Shown here piece by piece: positions 36,801 to 43,799 of a DNA stretch of 64,000 nt (the stretch's first letter is position 1; every line of letters begins with the position of its first letter). This DNA is from Protonemura montana (Eukaryota > Arthropoda > Insecta > Plecoptera > Nemouridae). The position numbers were made by a program, and so were the translations under genes. The DNA lies in the NCBI GenBank assembly GCA_947568835.1, contig OX387603.1, positions 2,096,201-2,160,200 on the forward strand, in the 5' to 3' direction. The notes beneath the pieces were generated by a model. It was not told where the DNA came from, did not search any database, and saw only the letters and a list, made by a program, of their open reading frames with translations.

Positions 36801-39800
36801 AAGGGTCGCAGGTATCGTAGGTGTTGTAAGAATAGGTGTTATAAGAACGAACCGATAATATAGGGTATTGTTTTCTTCAGGTAAATCGCAGTACAAAGCT
36901 TGGCAAATCGCCAACCCGTCCTGGGTGTTAATTCTCTGCGTGAAAATCTCTCGCACGCACGTGACCAGGAGCTCTAAGTTTGACGCCAGGAAAAGTTGTA
37001 AAGTCTTGACTTGAAGCAACTGGAAGGCGGTGTGAAGAAATACAAGACGAGTTTTCATTCTCCATTAGACACAAGTCAGGTGTCTTTTTATAAATTTGTT
37101 TTACCTTTCAATGCCAGCAAAGACTTGTCTATTTCATTAACGCCGTTCATGTCTAATTGCCGTTTCAGAGAGATTTTCTTGGGAAAAACTGATTTTCACC
37201 GCCTGGCGGAAATGTTGAAAGATTTGAAAGCGGATGTTTGAATTTGAATTTTGAATTTGGTTATGCTTCAGGAAGGCTTTGTTTGTCCTGTCACATAAAA
37301 GAAATTTGATTCAGCGCTGTCACTTTTATCTCTGCCCTGATCGCCATTCTAAACTTTTAAACTTTGAAAGTTACGGTAAGAAGTCCCGTTCATATTTTGT
37401 TTGCATCTTCATGTCACCAAATAAAGTTGTTGAAAAACACATTTTTATTGTTCTTATTGTTTAGTCTTCAATAAATCAAATTACTGCGCCGTTTAAGCTC
37501 ATATCTAAACGTCGTTCGTATTTTGTATTTATTTTCCGTAGTTTTTTATTCATGCCATTAATGTTTTTCACCATTTTGGTAAAGCAGGCGTTGGAAATTG
37601 TCAGCTTATACATCAAAACATCAAAATGTATACAGGCTAAAACATCTTGTATATACATCTGGTAGTTTTAAGGTAATTACATTCTTGTAAGGTAATTTAC
37701 TCTTTAATGGCAGCATAAGAGCCTTGAAACGGTGTTGGTGAAATCGGTCCCAAGGTTTAAAAGTAATGACTTGACGCATTCAGTTCAAGTCTAATCACCC
37801 ACGGATATAGATCAGTCTTTGCGTGGCGCGAATCGGGCGACAGCGTTAGCCACCTTTTCCCAATTTTCTCTTCTCATCAAACCTCGGTAAGAAACCACAA
37901 GGCCGTGCGGCCGGCGGCATCATGTACTACACGAGTCCAAGACAACGCCTTCAGAGAAAGAAAAGGAATTTACCAACTTGCCGTACCTCGAGCTCTGGGT
38001 TCTAACAAGAAAAAGTTAGTCTCTAAGATTCCTCTCTTCTCCAGTTTGCACTTCTTCTTGTAATCGAATTGATCGGCGAGCAGGGATCGATGTCGAGAGG
38101 TATCTCGCCTCGATTGGGAGGAGGATGAAAACTAAATCGAACTAGAGCTAAAGAATTCAAACTGATTTTCTATCTGGGAAAAGTTATTTTTTGCCAAGAC
38201 AAGCTTTGTGATGGCAGTTGGAATGGCTGGACGGCAACAGGAGTAGGTTTATAATGACCAAGCTTCCTTTTTAAGCCGTTTTTCTTTGTCGCTGCTTTTT
38301 ATTTAAAACAAAATATATATAAAATGTAAGTAATAAATGTAACGAAGCTTGAATTCCCTCTGTTCTGAAAGAAATTCCAGACTGTTTTCTGTATTGCATC
38401 TCGCCAAAATTCATATCTCATATATGAAAGCAGATGAACTTGGCTGAAAATGGCCAACTGGTAACATCTACCAACGATTAATCACAATTCTTCATGTCAT
38501 AAAATATGAATCATTCGTAATTTGCCAAGACTTATTGCTGTGAAATTTTACTTTCCGAGCAACCTTTCCGTCTCTCGAGGGACCTGTATTTTCTCAGCCG
38601 TTTCGTAGTTCCTAGCGCTGGATTATGCAGCCAATCCAGACTAGCGGCAACACATGTTACTGCACGGTCTTTGAATGGGGCTGTAAACACTCGATTGCAG
38701 TTTATACGGGTCGTAGCAATCATGGTTCCCGTCGTCCAATGGTGTCGACCCATCGGCCCATTTACATAGATACCCGGTGCACGGAATTGTCATAATCTAG
38801 AGCAGGGAATGTTGGATGAATATTTACCCCTCGCTAATGTTACTGTTAACGTCAAGGGCTGGCACGTGATAATGTTCAGTATGTTCAGGCGTTATATAAG
38901 CGCAGTGCAGACCGTAGCGAGGTGGTCAAAACTAACTGGTAGATCACCGAAGTTAAGCGACACTGCGCTGAGTCAAGTATTTGATGGGTGACCATCATAC
39001 ACATGACCAGTTCTGTTCGGGAGAGAGGTTGGAGGGATGAAAGTTAAGCAACACTGCGCTGGGTCAGGTATTGGATGGGTGACCATCATACACATGACCA
39101 GTTCTGTTCGGGAGAGAGGTTGGAGGGATGAAAGTTAGTACAGCAACTTCACTCGCCTTGCTTATCAACCTCTCGACAGCATGGATTTGTGGAGGAATCC
39201 TGTTATTCGAGTTGTACCGTCCTTCGGAAGGGACGTTAAGCCGGTGGTCCCCTTGGTCTTCGACAGGAGTAGGCTACGTGCCGGCACCGGGTTTCCCCTC
39301 CTCCCTTCTAGGTTAGGTTAGCTTCATCATCACCCTCATCATCATCCACTCATTTACCGACGCCATTAGACCAGTTCCGCATGACCAGATGTCAAAACAG
39401 TGCGTCGTTAAACACCACAAATAATAAAACTAACTGGAATTGTTGCTAGGGAATAATCCATGCAATGGAATTTTTTGCGCGTTGGATTTTGTCCCAGGCG
39501 AGTGGCGACAAATGATTGATCGAGCATCTGAGATTTTAAACGTTGATTTTTAACGAGCCCGGCCCGTTGGATTATTAATTGACAGTGAACGCCACTCTGA
39601 TGAGAATGTCAAGTGTTCTGAAGGGAAAGCATCCGGTCGTATCGAACAAAACCAGACGCAGACCCGCGCAGCAACTCAAGTAGACAGTGTTTCATGGCGG
39701 TCGACATTCTGCGACGTTGATAAGAAAGTCAAATATTATGCCGCGTGGCAATGTGTACACCAGCGTCGAGTGAAATCGAGCCAAATGTTGACTTTCAAGT

Positions 39801-42800
39801 CAAGGAAAGTGACCACGTTTTGCCGCTCGGGCGATCAAAAGGCCCGCTCTTCACTTATATGGCTTGGATCCATGAATACGAGATTGGTAATAGAAGAAAT
39901 AAAACGCCTAGCTATGTAGTGTGGGCCCAGCCTAACCTAACCTCAAACACTAAGTAGTCTCGTAGATCAACAGGCAGACGGCATGAGTTTCAGGAGCAAG
40001 TAGAGATTAGTCAGCTCGGTTCGGGAACAGCAGACTAACGCCGAGCTCTGCTTTCTGGAGTTAATTCGTAGTTCGTGCTGGCGTAGTTGCAGTGACCGGA
40101 TGCTGGCCACGTGGACTTCACTCCTGTGAAGAGCTTTGTGTCTGATGACGCTGTACATGAGTTCACTCAGGCAACACTGCAGCTGCCGGGCGCTAGCTGT
40201 TCCGCCGGGGGATATTGCAAACATGGCGATTTAAAACTGAATTTCGTTCAGAAACTCGCACTCTTTTTGACAAAAAAAAAAACAGTCCGTGACTTCACGT
40301 GTTCACTAAGATCAAAAAGCCTAACGAGAGGCACATTTTCTGTGATTAAGTCTAAATTTAGCGAAACAAGCGCCCTGTCACGGAATGTCCAGCACAGAGG
40401 CGACGGCGAGTGTCCGCTCCTTTGCGTGGAGCGAAACAAGCGCCCTGTCACGGAATGTCCAGCACAGAGGCAACGGCGAGTGTCCGCTCCTTTGCGTGGA
40501 GCGAAACAAGCGCCCTGTCACAGAATGTCCAGCACAGAGGCAACGGCGAGTGTCCGCTCCTTTGCGTGGAGCGAAACAAGCGCCCTGTCACGGAATGTCC
40601 AGCACAGAGGCGACGGCGAGTGTCCGCTCCTTTGCGTGGAGCGAAACAAGCGCCCTGTCATGGAATGTCCAGCACAGAGGCGACGGCGAGTGTCCGCTCC
40701 TTGGCGTGGAGCGAAACAAGCGCCCTGTCACGGAATGTCCAGCACAGAGGCGACGGCGAGTGTCCGCTCCTTTGCGTGGAGTGAAACAAGCGCCCTGTCA
40801 CGGAATGTCCAGCACAGAGGCGACGGCGAGTGTCCGCTCCTTTGCGTGGAGTGAAACAAGCGCCCTGTCACGGAATGTCCAGCACAGAGGCGACGGCGAG
40901 TGTCCGCTCCTTTGCGTGGAGCGAAACAAGCGCCCTGTCACGGAATGTCCAGCACAGAGGCAACGGCGAGTGTCCGCTCCTTTGCGTGGAGCGAAACATG
41001 CGCCCTGTCACGGAATGTCCAGCACAGAGGCGACGGCGAATGTCCGCTCCTTTGCGTGGAGCGAAACAAGCGCCCTGTCACGGAATGTCCAGCACAGAGG
41101 CGACGGCGAGTGTCCGCTATTTCACGTTGATTGGCTACGAACCACTTAAAAACTCTGACCAGGTCTGGGAGATCCGCACCTAATTGAGTGTTGTTCGTAA
41201 AGTCACGCCGCGGGTTGTAATTTCATTGAGGAGCAGAAACATGGCGTCGTGGGATTTGTTTCGCCGCGTCCAATATTAAAACTGTGTCGACACCCGCGAC
41301 CGGCGCTTCATTATTTCGAAATTGAAGGCAACAATTTTGTTCGAGCAAGTTTTAAATTGAATCAAAAGTTACGCCACGGCGAAGATGTCGTACAAAGATG
41401 CTCGTAACGGGCGACAAAAATGAATCAGGAACTTGGCGTGTGATCTTAATTTTAAAAGGCTGTCGGCTTCTTCTGAAAATGTAAACACACCTTTTCAAAA
41501 CGTCGTTAAATACTTTGTGAAATGCCCGCAATTCAATGGACAATTTAAATGTGAATTCGGTTTGTGTGCTTTCATTTCGCTCGGAATATAACAATTTTGG
41601 TCGCACGTGTCACGCATTCGCCCGCGAAACGAAATAGCAAATTGGAAGACCGAACGCTTTCTGCTTGATTAACTGCGTTTATACCGATAAATTGCTGGTG
41701 TGAAAGACATTTCAAGTTGGTCGCAATGCCACGGTGCTAAGATTTCTTGACCAAGAGCAAATACTTGAACAATAAAAATAATAAAGCTTGGCTTCTTCAG
41801 AAAAGAACATCTTGAACTTTCCGCTTCGTGGCAGACAGGAATTTAGGAGAAAGTTCGCTGCAAAAATAGCTTTCAGTCATTGTGTTATTGTTGGTTCACA
41901 TACTCGTAAGTACATCGTGGCAACAATACTTGTGATATTACAATTTCATTTGAGGCTATGGTTGCTATCCGGAACTTACTGGATATCCTGAATCCACAGT
42001 AAAGTCTATTAGGTACAGAAACATCCAGCTAACTGACTTTCCAGTGACATTATCTTGAATTTAAGCAAAGTACATTGTTGTGATTGCACTGTGGATTCAA
42101 CAATACTTTAAAGTCACGGAATGCTATCGTTGTCTGCAGGAAATATGATCAATGTCAGGATTGCAACAATGGGGAATGCACAAGGGATAGTTTGGATTCT
42201 GTACAAAGCACTCAGTAATACCACCCTCTAAGTCACTCACCGCGAGAACATAGCAGAGAAGTTTTTAAGCGCCACCGCCGGATCGCGCCAGCAACTCGCG
42301 TTGTACCCATAGTCCCGAACTCCACCACCAGGTGGCACTATCCACTCGGCGCACTGCGTCAACACGGTCTTGAGCGTGTCCACGAGAAGTCGTACGGAGC
42401 CCTTGACAAAGTTCCTGTCCAGCTTTAGCGGCTGCAACTTGATCGCAAGCAGCCCGATAGGCAAGGAGTCTGTCGCGTTGTCGTCGTAGCTCGCGTGTCC
42501 CTGGTGATGCATTGTCTTCTGGTGGTTCGAGAACGGCCACTCGTTCTTCATGTGTTGGTTCCGCCGCTCGATCGGTCGTCGCGTGTCCCGGAGGTCGAGC
42601 GGTTCGTTGGCTTTGTCTTGAGCCACGTTTCCGCTCGGGTTCAGTCGGTTCAGTCTCAGGCCATTTCTGTTTAAAGCAAACCGGTCTTGCGTGACACTGG
42701 CCAGGTAGTAGCGCGTGTTCGCTTCCGCCCTGTCGCTTTGCATTTCCTCGTCAATGTCTCTTTTATTACCCGTAATCAATTTCTTATCACTTTTCAAACT

Positions 42801-43714
42801 GTCGCCAACTAAGCCCGCCGAGCTGCCAGTCCGTTTCCGGTTCGTGGCCGGACGCGCGTTCACTAATTGACCTTGAACATCAGTCTTTGACGGGTCGCTA
42901 CCGTCGTCGTCACTTCCGTTCGATTGCCGCAACAAACTCAAATAATCAACTTCGGAGGCGAATGTCGACGAGCCGTTCCCGCGACCACCGCCTTCTTGCG
43001 CCGCGCGCCGCGCTTTTGTATCCTCTCCGTCACCGCCACCTTCATTTATCGCAACTTCGTCGCGCGTTTCCCGTGACCTTCGATTGTTTTTGGCGCGGTT
43101 TTTCAAACTGCTCACTGGGGACTTGGTGACGTTTGTCTTCGCCTCCCCCTTGCCGTGGATTGTTGACGAGTTGGTCACCCCTGCGGCATCTTTCCCACTG
43201 AACGTATCGTTCCGCCCCTCCTCGAACCCAACCGAGGCACTCGTGTCGACCCACAACCAGACAAAATGGCCGCCCATCATGTTCAGCCTCCTCGCCTCGG
43301 CCATTATCCGTTTGGCCACTTTGATCTCGCAGAGCAAGAGCACAACGCCGCGGGTCGACCGCGAGATGTCGGCGAGACGGCGGAAGATCGTGTTCGGCGG
43401 CGAGTGTGGCTGGAGAACGATCAGAGTCGGGTTGAGAGGCGGCGAGTCCAAGATGGCGGACACGTGGCGGTGCATGGACACGCCGGTGGCGGCGCTGGTG
43501 TCGGCCAGGACGGTGAACGAGTGCCAGTGCGCGGCGAGGAGGAGGGACCGGACGGCGCCGAGCATCTCTTGACCACCTGGCTCGAAGCGTACTTCTAAAG
43601 GTGAGGTTTCCTGGAAAGATAAATGGACAGAGTTAGGATTGTAGTTTGTGATATTCTGTGTTAGATTTGTACTAGGATATTGCGAGGGCTGACCCCCATT
43701 ATTTTTGTTCTGTG
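14369..43714 (-). CDS. GRIN3-like: NMDA-type glutamate receptor subunit, GluN3-like; 5' end missing
   Basis: Exons in coding order: 43714-42241, 30254-30097, 28328-27268, 25652-25535, 23790-23627, 22506-22204, 17002-16883, 16510-16440, 15860-14369; all phases match and the frame ends at TGA 14371-14369. Order of parts: amino-terminal domain ([14 protein letters not shown]), a low-complexity insertion, ATD end ([12 protein letters not shown]), S1 ligand lobe ([26 protein letters not shown]), M1, pore loop ([11 protein letters not shown]), M3 (SYTANIAA), S2 lobe ([12 protein letters not shown]), M4 and a long Ser/Pro/Arg-rich cytoplasmic tail. DEDGQC, GDLxSGxAHM, a Gly at the pore N-site and the SPFGLxPxGRxRSK-like linker resemble GluN3 more than GluN2 or GluN1 as I recall them. 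GluN3 subunits pair with GluN1, bind glycine or D-serine and lower Ca2+ flux and Mg2+ block; that role is inferred. The receptor would sit in neuronal plasma membrane. Confidence 0.88.
16170..16410. repeat. Degenerate 10-12-bp repeats (AAAGCTCGGAA)
   Basis: About twenty imperfect copies of AAAGCTCGGAA-like units, ending in three copies of TTCGGTTTTG, in the short intron between the last two GluN3-like exons. They begin about 30 bp from the donor of the 71-bp exon. Confidence 0.75.
16440..16510 (-). CDS. GRIN3-like: GluN3-like exon: short basic tail segment
   Basis: 71 bp, phase 0 to 2; acceptor CCTTGTTTCAG, donor CG|GTCAGT. Encodes [20 protein letters not shown] and EIRR; the arginine run could be an ER-retention type signal as in other NMDA-receptor tails, which is inference only. 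Confidence 0.75.
16883..17002 (-). CDS. GRIN3-like: GluN3-like exon: cytoplasmic tail, first part
   Basis: 40 codons, phase 0; acceptor TTTTGTTCTCACAG, donor AGG|GTGAGA. Encodes [12 protein letters not shown] and [20 protein letters not shown], a membrane-proximal helix-like stretch after M4. Phase matches the M4 exon across a 5.2-kb intron that holds the roadblock gene. Confidence 0.75.
17084..17222. mobile_element. tRNA-carrying inverted-repeat element, compact copy
   Basis: Bounded by CTATAACCGTCTCAAAAA and CTTTTTGAGACGATTCTAGT, facing ends of the same family. It encloses a minus-strand tRNA-like segment at 17,109-17,180 and adjoins the 92-bp array. Confidence 0.75.
17109..17180 (-). tRNA. 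tRNA-like segment inside the inverted-repeat element
   Basis: On the minus strand: GTCCAA pairs with TTGGAC in the acceptor, the D arm is GCTC..GAGC within TAGCTCAATTGGTTAGAGC, the anticodon stem is CACC/GGTG around CGCGACA, and the T stem CGGGG/CCCCG is perfect in this copy. Position 33 is G instead of T, so it is probably a tRNA-derived module, not a decoding tRNA. Confidence 0.5.
17267..17765. repeat. 92-bp tandem array, about 5.5 copies
   Basis: Unit begins CACATGCAGTGAAATTCAGA and contains CCAACTTATAGTTGAACATT and GCCATGACGACTTCCAAT. Copies are nearly identical, so expansion is recent. Lies in the GluN3-like intron. Confidence 0.95.
18138..18425 (-). mobile_element. 5S-headed SINE, body only (truncated head)
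   Basis: Same body as the elements at 8.1 and 25.2 kb, minus strand, including GGGACGTTAAGCCGGTGGTC and CCGGCACCGGG-like stretches; breaks off at GTACAGCAACTTCAC with no 5S units. Probably a 5'-truncated insertion. Confidence 0.85.
18743..18942. mobile_element. tRNA-carrying inverted-repeat element, single copy
   Basis: Family end TTTATTTAAATTGCAAACGC, then CTATAACAGTCTCAAAAATT, a minus-strand tRNA-like segment (18,822-18,897) and GATTTTTGAGACGATTTTAG. It lies just upstream of the roadblock gene. Confidence 0.8.
19106..19163 (+). CDS. DYNLRB: Roadblock exon 1
   Basis: The ATG opens [19 protein letters not shown], the conserved first helix; donor G|GTAAGC, phase 1. Confidence 0.93.
19106..20207 (+). 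CDS. DYNLRB: Dynein light chain, roadblock type (complete, three exons)
   Basis: Exons 19106-19163, 19604-19678 and 20047-20207, phases 1 and 1, 97 codons plus TAA, the usual length. Reads [38 protein letters not shown] and then [20 protein letters not shown] and LIVIQNPSD, nearly matching animal roadblock chains. Roadblock homodimers bind the dynein intermediate chain and help cargo attachment in microtubule transport. The gene lies on the opposite strand inside a 5.2-kb GluN3-like intron. A tRNA-carrying element begins within a few bases of the stop, so the 3' UTR probably runs through it; the first AATAAA I see downstream is near 21,212. Confidence 0.95.
19604..19678 (+). CDS. DYNLRB: Roadblock exon 2
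   Basis: Acceptor TTGTCTTTCAG, donor G|GTCAGA. Encodes [20 protein letters not shown] and VQYA, the central beta hairpin. Confidence 0.95.
20047..20207 (+). CDS. DYNLRB: Roadblock exon 3 and stop
   Basis: Acceptor TTGATTCCAG. Encodes [20 protein letters not shown], then the most conserved part [19 protein letters not shown] and the stop TAA at 20205-20207. Confidence 0.95.
20211..20970. mobile_element. tRNA-carrying inverted-repeat element with internal tandem expansion
   Basis: Starts with TTAGGATGAAATCTTATTT and GCAATGCGCGGGGTATT about 4 bp after the roadblock stop, contains CTATAACCGTCTCAAAAA, and ends ATTTTTGAGACGGTTATAGT. The interior is a 52-bp tandem array. Confidence 0.85.
20341..20932 (+). 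repeat. 52-bp tandem array of partial tRNA-like units, about 11 copies
   Basis: Unit GTCCAAGTAGCTCAATTGGT through GGTGGAGATCGGG: D arm, anticodon arm and half of the T arm of the element's tRNA-like segment. Only the last copy (20,861-20,932) keeps a full T arm and 3' acceptor half. Each unit retains an A-box-like sequence. Confidence 0.93.
21699..21785. repeat. 22-bp tandem repeat, about 4 copies
   Basis: CAGGTCTCTTTGGGGGGAAA-type units with a G run in each. Around it (20,970-22,200) the sequence is AT-rich intron with no other recognisable feature. Confidence 0.9.
22204..22506 (-). CDS. GRIN3-like: GluN3-like exon: end of S2 and M4
   Basis: 101 codons, phase 0, acceptor TCACTTACAG, donor [29 protein letters not shown] corresponds to GFMDxLHDKWY..xPC; M4 is [20 protein letters not shown] followed by EHLFYRY, then basic [12 protein letters not shown]. 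Confidence 0.93.
22893..22952 (-). mobile_element. Terminal fragment of the tRNA-carrying element
   Basis: Only the end is present, inverted: ATACCCCGCGCATTGCAAGC and GTTTGCAATTTAAATATG. A solo end suggests truncation or internal deletion. Confidence 0.6.
23010..23395. mobile_element. Inverted-repeat element family 2, facing copies
   Basis: A plus copy (about 23,010-23,265) is followed by an inverted copy of the same outer part (about 23,280-23,390; CAACGTTTCGTAACTTG versus CAAGTTACAAAACGTTG), giving a hairpin-forming pair. A partial copy lies at about 24,393-24,490. Confidence 0.75.
23627..23790 (-). CDS. GRIN3-like: GluN3-like exon: S2 ligand-binding Asp
   Basis: Acceptor ATGTTTGCAG, donor AAG|GTACGC, phase 1 to 0. 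[21 protein letters not shown] contains the conserved Asp that contacts the amino group of the ligand, then [20 protein letters not shown] matches the CKLLTVGKPFAIEGYGIG segment. Confidence 0.9.
24918..25495 (+). mobile_element. 5S-headed SINE with three head units
   Basis: About three 91-bp 5S-derived units (to 25,185) are followed by the full body (CTTCACTCGCCTTGC, CCTTCGGAAGGGACG, GCCGGCACCGGGTTTCC) and a 3' end AAACACCACAAATAAT with an (AAT)n tail. The polarity and tail fit a retroposed Pol III transcript. Confidence 0.88.
25535..25652 (-). CDS. GRIN3-like: GluN3-like exon: S2 lobe, first part
   Basis: Acceptor CTGTCTTCAG, donor G|GTATG, phase 0 to 1. Reads [20 protein letters not shown] and [15 protein letters not shown], aligning with the region between M3 and the S2 ligand site (SSAEDYV, MRRY, PDGV in vertebrate GluN3). 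Confidence 0.85.
27268..28328 (-). CDS. GRIN3-like: GluN3-like exon: S1 ligand lobe, M1, pore loop, M3
   Basis: 1061 bp, phase 1 in, phase 0 out; acceptor CTCTTAACAG, donor AGC|GTGAGT. Reads [18 protein letters not shown], then [36 protein letters not shown], the carboxylate-binding Arg in [16 protein letters not shown]1 ([20 protein letters not shown]), pore loop [20 protein letters not shown] and M3 [17 protein letters not shown]. This single exon carries nearly all the channel core, the strongest evidence for the gene's identity. Confidence 0.95.
28400..29715. other. GluN3-like intron, no recognised feature
   Basis: AT-rich sequence; I see no repeat or homologous exon. An exon-like plus-strand stretch at about 29,231-29,300 (acceptor-like TTTTCACAG, donor-like CCAG|GTATGC) matches nothing I recognise. 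Confidence 0.45.
29718..30062. mobile_element. Inverted-repeat element family 2 copy
   Basis: Runs from AACAAAAACTATTTCAACTG to GTAGACATGAGTCTAAAAAC, giving facing ends; ends about 35 bp before the donor of the GluN3-like exon at 30,097. Confidence 0.75.
30097..30254 (-). CDS. GRIN3-like: GluN3-like exon: end of amino-terminal domain
   Basis: Acceptor TTGATTGCAG, donor G|GTAAG; phase 2 in, phase 1 out, fitting both neighbours. It encodes [19 protein letters not shown] and [27 protein letters not shown] corresponds to the strand before the W..VG.W.. segment in GluN3 proteins. Confidence 0.8.
30856..31320. repeat. ATTGCAAGC / ATTGCATTGCAAGC array
   Basis: About 465 bp of 9-bp ATTGCAAGC and 5-bp ATTGC units in mixed order, open in all frames. 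It ends in GCAATTTAAAC, the inverted end of the tRNA-carrying element, whose own end contains CATTGCAAGCGTTTGCAATT. The array is probably an expansion of that end. Confidence 0.93.
31599..31830. mobile_element. tRNA-carrying inverted-repeat element, plus-oriented tRNA-like segment
   Basis: Family end TTAGGATGAATCTGATTTAA, CTATAACCGTCTCAAAAATT, tRNA-like segment 31,719-31,793 (GTCCAGATAGCTCAATGGTT ... GGGGTTCGAGT), and end TTTTTTGAGACGGTTTTAGT. The tRNA-like variant matches the plus copy at 10.5 kb, so subfamilies exist. Confidence 0.8.
32589..32628. repeat. 10-bp repeat GAGCGACGGC, about 3.5 copies
   Basis: ACGAGCGACGGCGAGCGACG-type short tandem repeat. It shares CGACGGCGAG with the 60-bp satellite unit 0.8 kb away. 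Confidence 0.85.
33360..35293 (-). repeat. 60-bp satellite array, about 32 copies
   Basis: Unit in minus orientation contains AAACAAGCGCCCTGTCACGG, TCCAGCACAGAGGCGACGGC and GAGTGTCCGCTCCTTTGCGT. Copies differ by single substitutions; the length (a multiple of 3) keeps several frames open, giving false proteins of up to 660 codons. A sister array in the opposite orientation is at 40,363-41,120. Confidence 0.97.
35310..36850. mobile_element. Large foldback element (arms 662 and 764 bp, spacer 115 bp)
   Basis: The left arm 35,310-35,971 is the reverse complement of the right arm 36,087-36,850, with few mismatches. Each arm holds a 102-bp tandem repeat, about 3 copies on the left and 4 on the right, which accounts exactly for the 102-bp difference in length. 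The outer parts contain CTTATAACACCTATTCTT-like short repeats. No transposase is visible. Confidence 0.9.
35607..35880. repeat. 102-bp tandem repeat in left foldback arm
   Basis: Unit GCTCTCGGCCGCGCACCCCG ... ACTAGAGTCATGCTCACAAA, about 2.7 copies; the counterpart at about 36,180-36,555 is inverted with one more copy. High GC and CpG compared with surrounding sequence. Confidence 0.9.
37059..38900. other. GluN3-like intron, no recognised feature
   Basis: Mostly AT-rich unique sequence. Short frames at 37,011-37,464 and 38,532-38,753 lack family resemblance and splice support. Confidence 0.45.
38903..39425 (+). mobile_element. 5S-headed SINE with fuller 5S start
   Basis: Begins with a diverged 5S-like 5' region (GACCGTAGCGAGGTGG, then GATCACCGAAGTTAAGCGAC), has about two further head units, then the complete body and a 3' end AAACACCACAAATAATAAAA. 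This and the 9.7-kb copy show that the head derives from 5S rRNA. Confidence 0.88.
40363..41120 (+). repeat. 60-bp satellite array, about 12.6 copies, inverted relative to the 33-35 kb array
   Basis: Same unit as at 33,360-35,293 but on the plus strand. Ends sharply at GAGTGTCCGCTATTTCACG. Flanks are not shared with the first array. Confidence 0.97.
42241..43714 (-). CDS. GRIN3-like: GluN3-like exon: amino-terminal domain with large insertion
   Basis: It ends at CG|GTGAGT (phase 2), matching the next exon. Residues [24 protein letters not shown] and [10 protein letters not shown] follow the ATD fold and resume at [12 protein letters not shown] after about 256 residues of Ser/Asn/Arg/Asp-rich sequence (about 42,465-43,232). 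The acceptor is uncertain: ATGCCAG at 43,715 keeps the homologous HLSFQ strand; TTTCCAG just upstream of 43,610 is a stronger site but would drop it. Confidence 0.8.
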
Positions 43715-43799
43715 CTGGCATAGAAGACAGTTTAGCAACAAGTATGCGCCAAATAGCTGCTTTTGTTTGTTTTACAAAATTCAATACGATATTACCCGA

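Noticed and set aside
39967-40224. An 85-codon minus-strand frame with balanced composition and an ATG
   Set aside because: No recognisable domain, no clear donor, and it lies beside the 60-bp array; insufficient support to call a gene.
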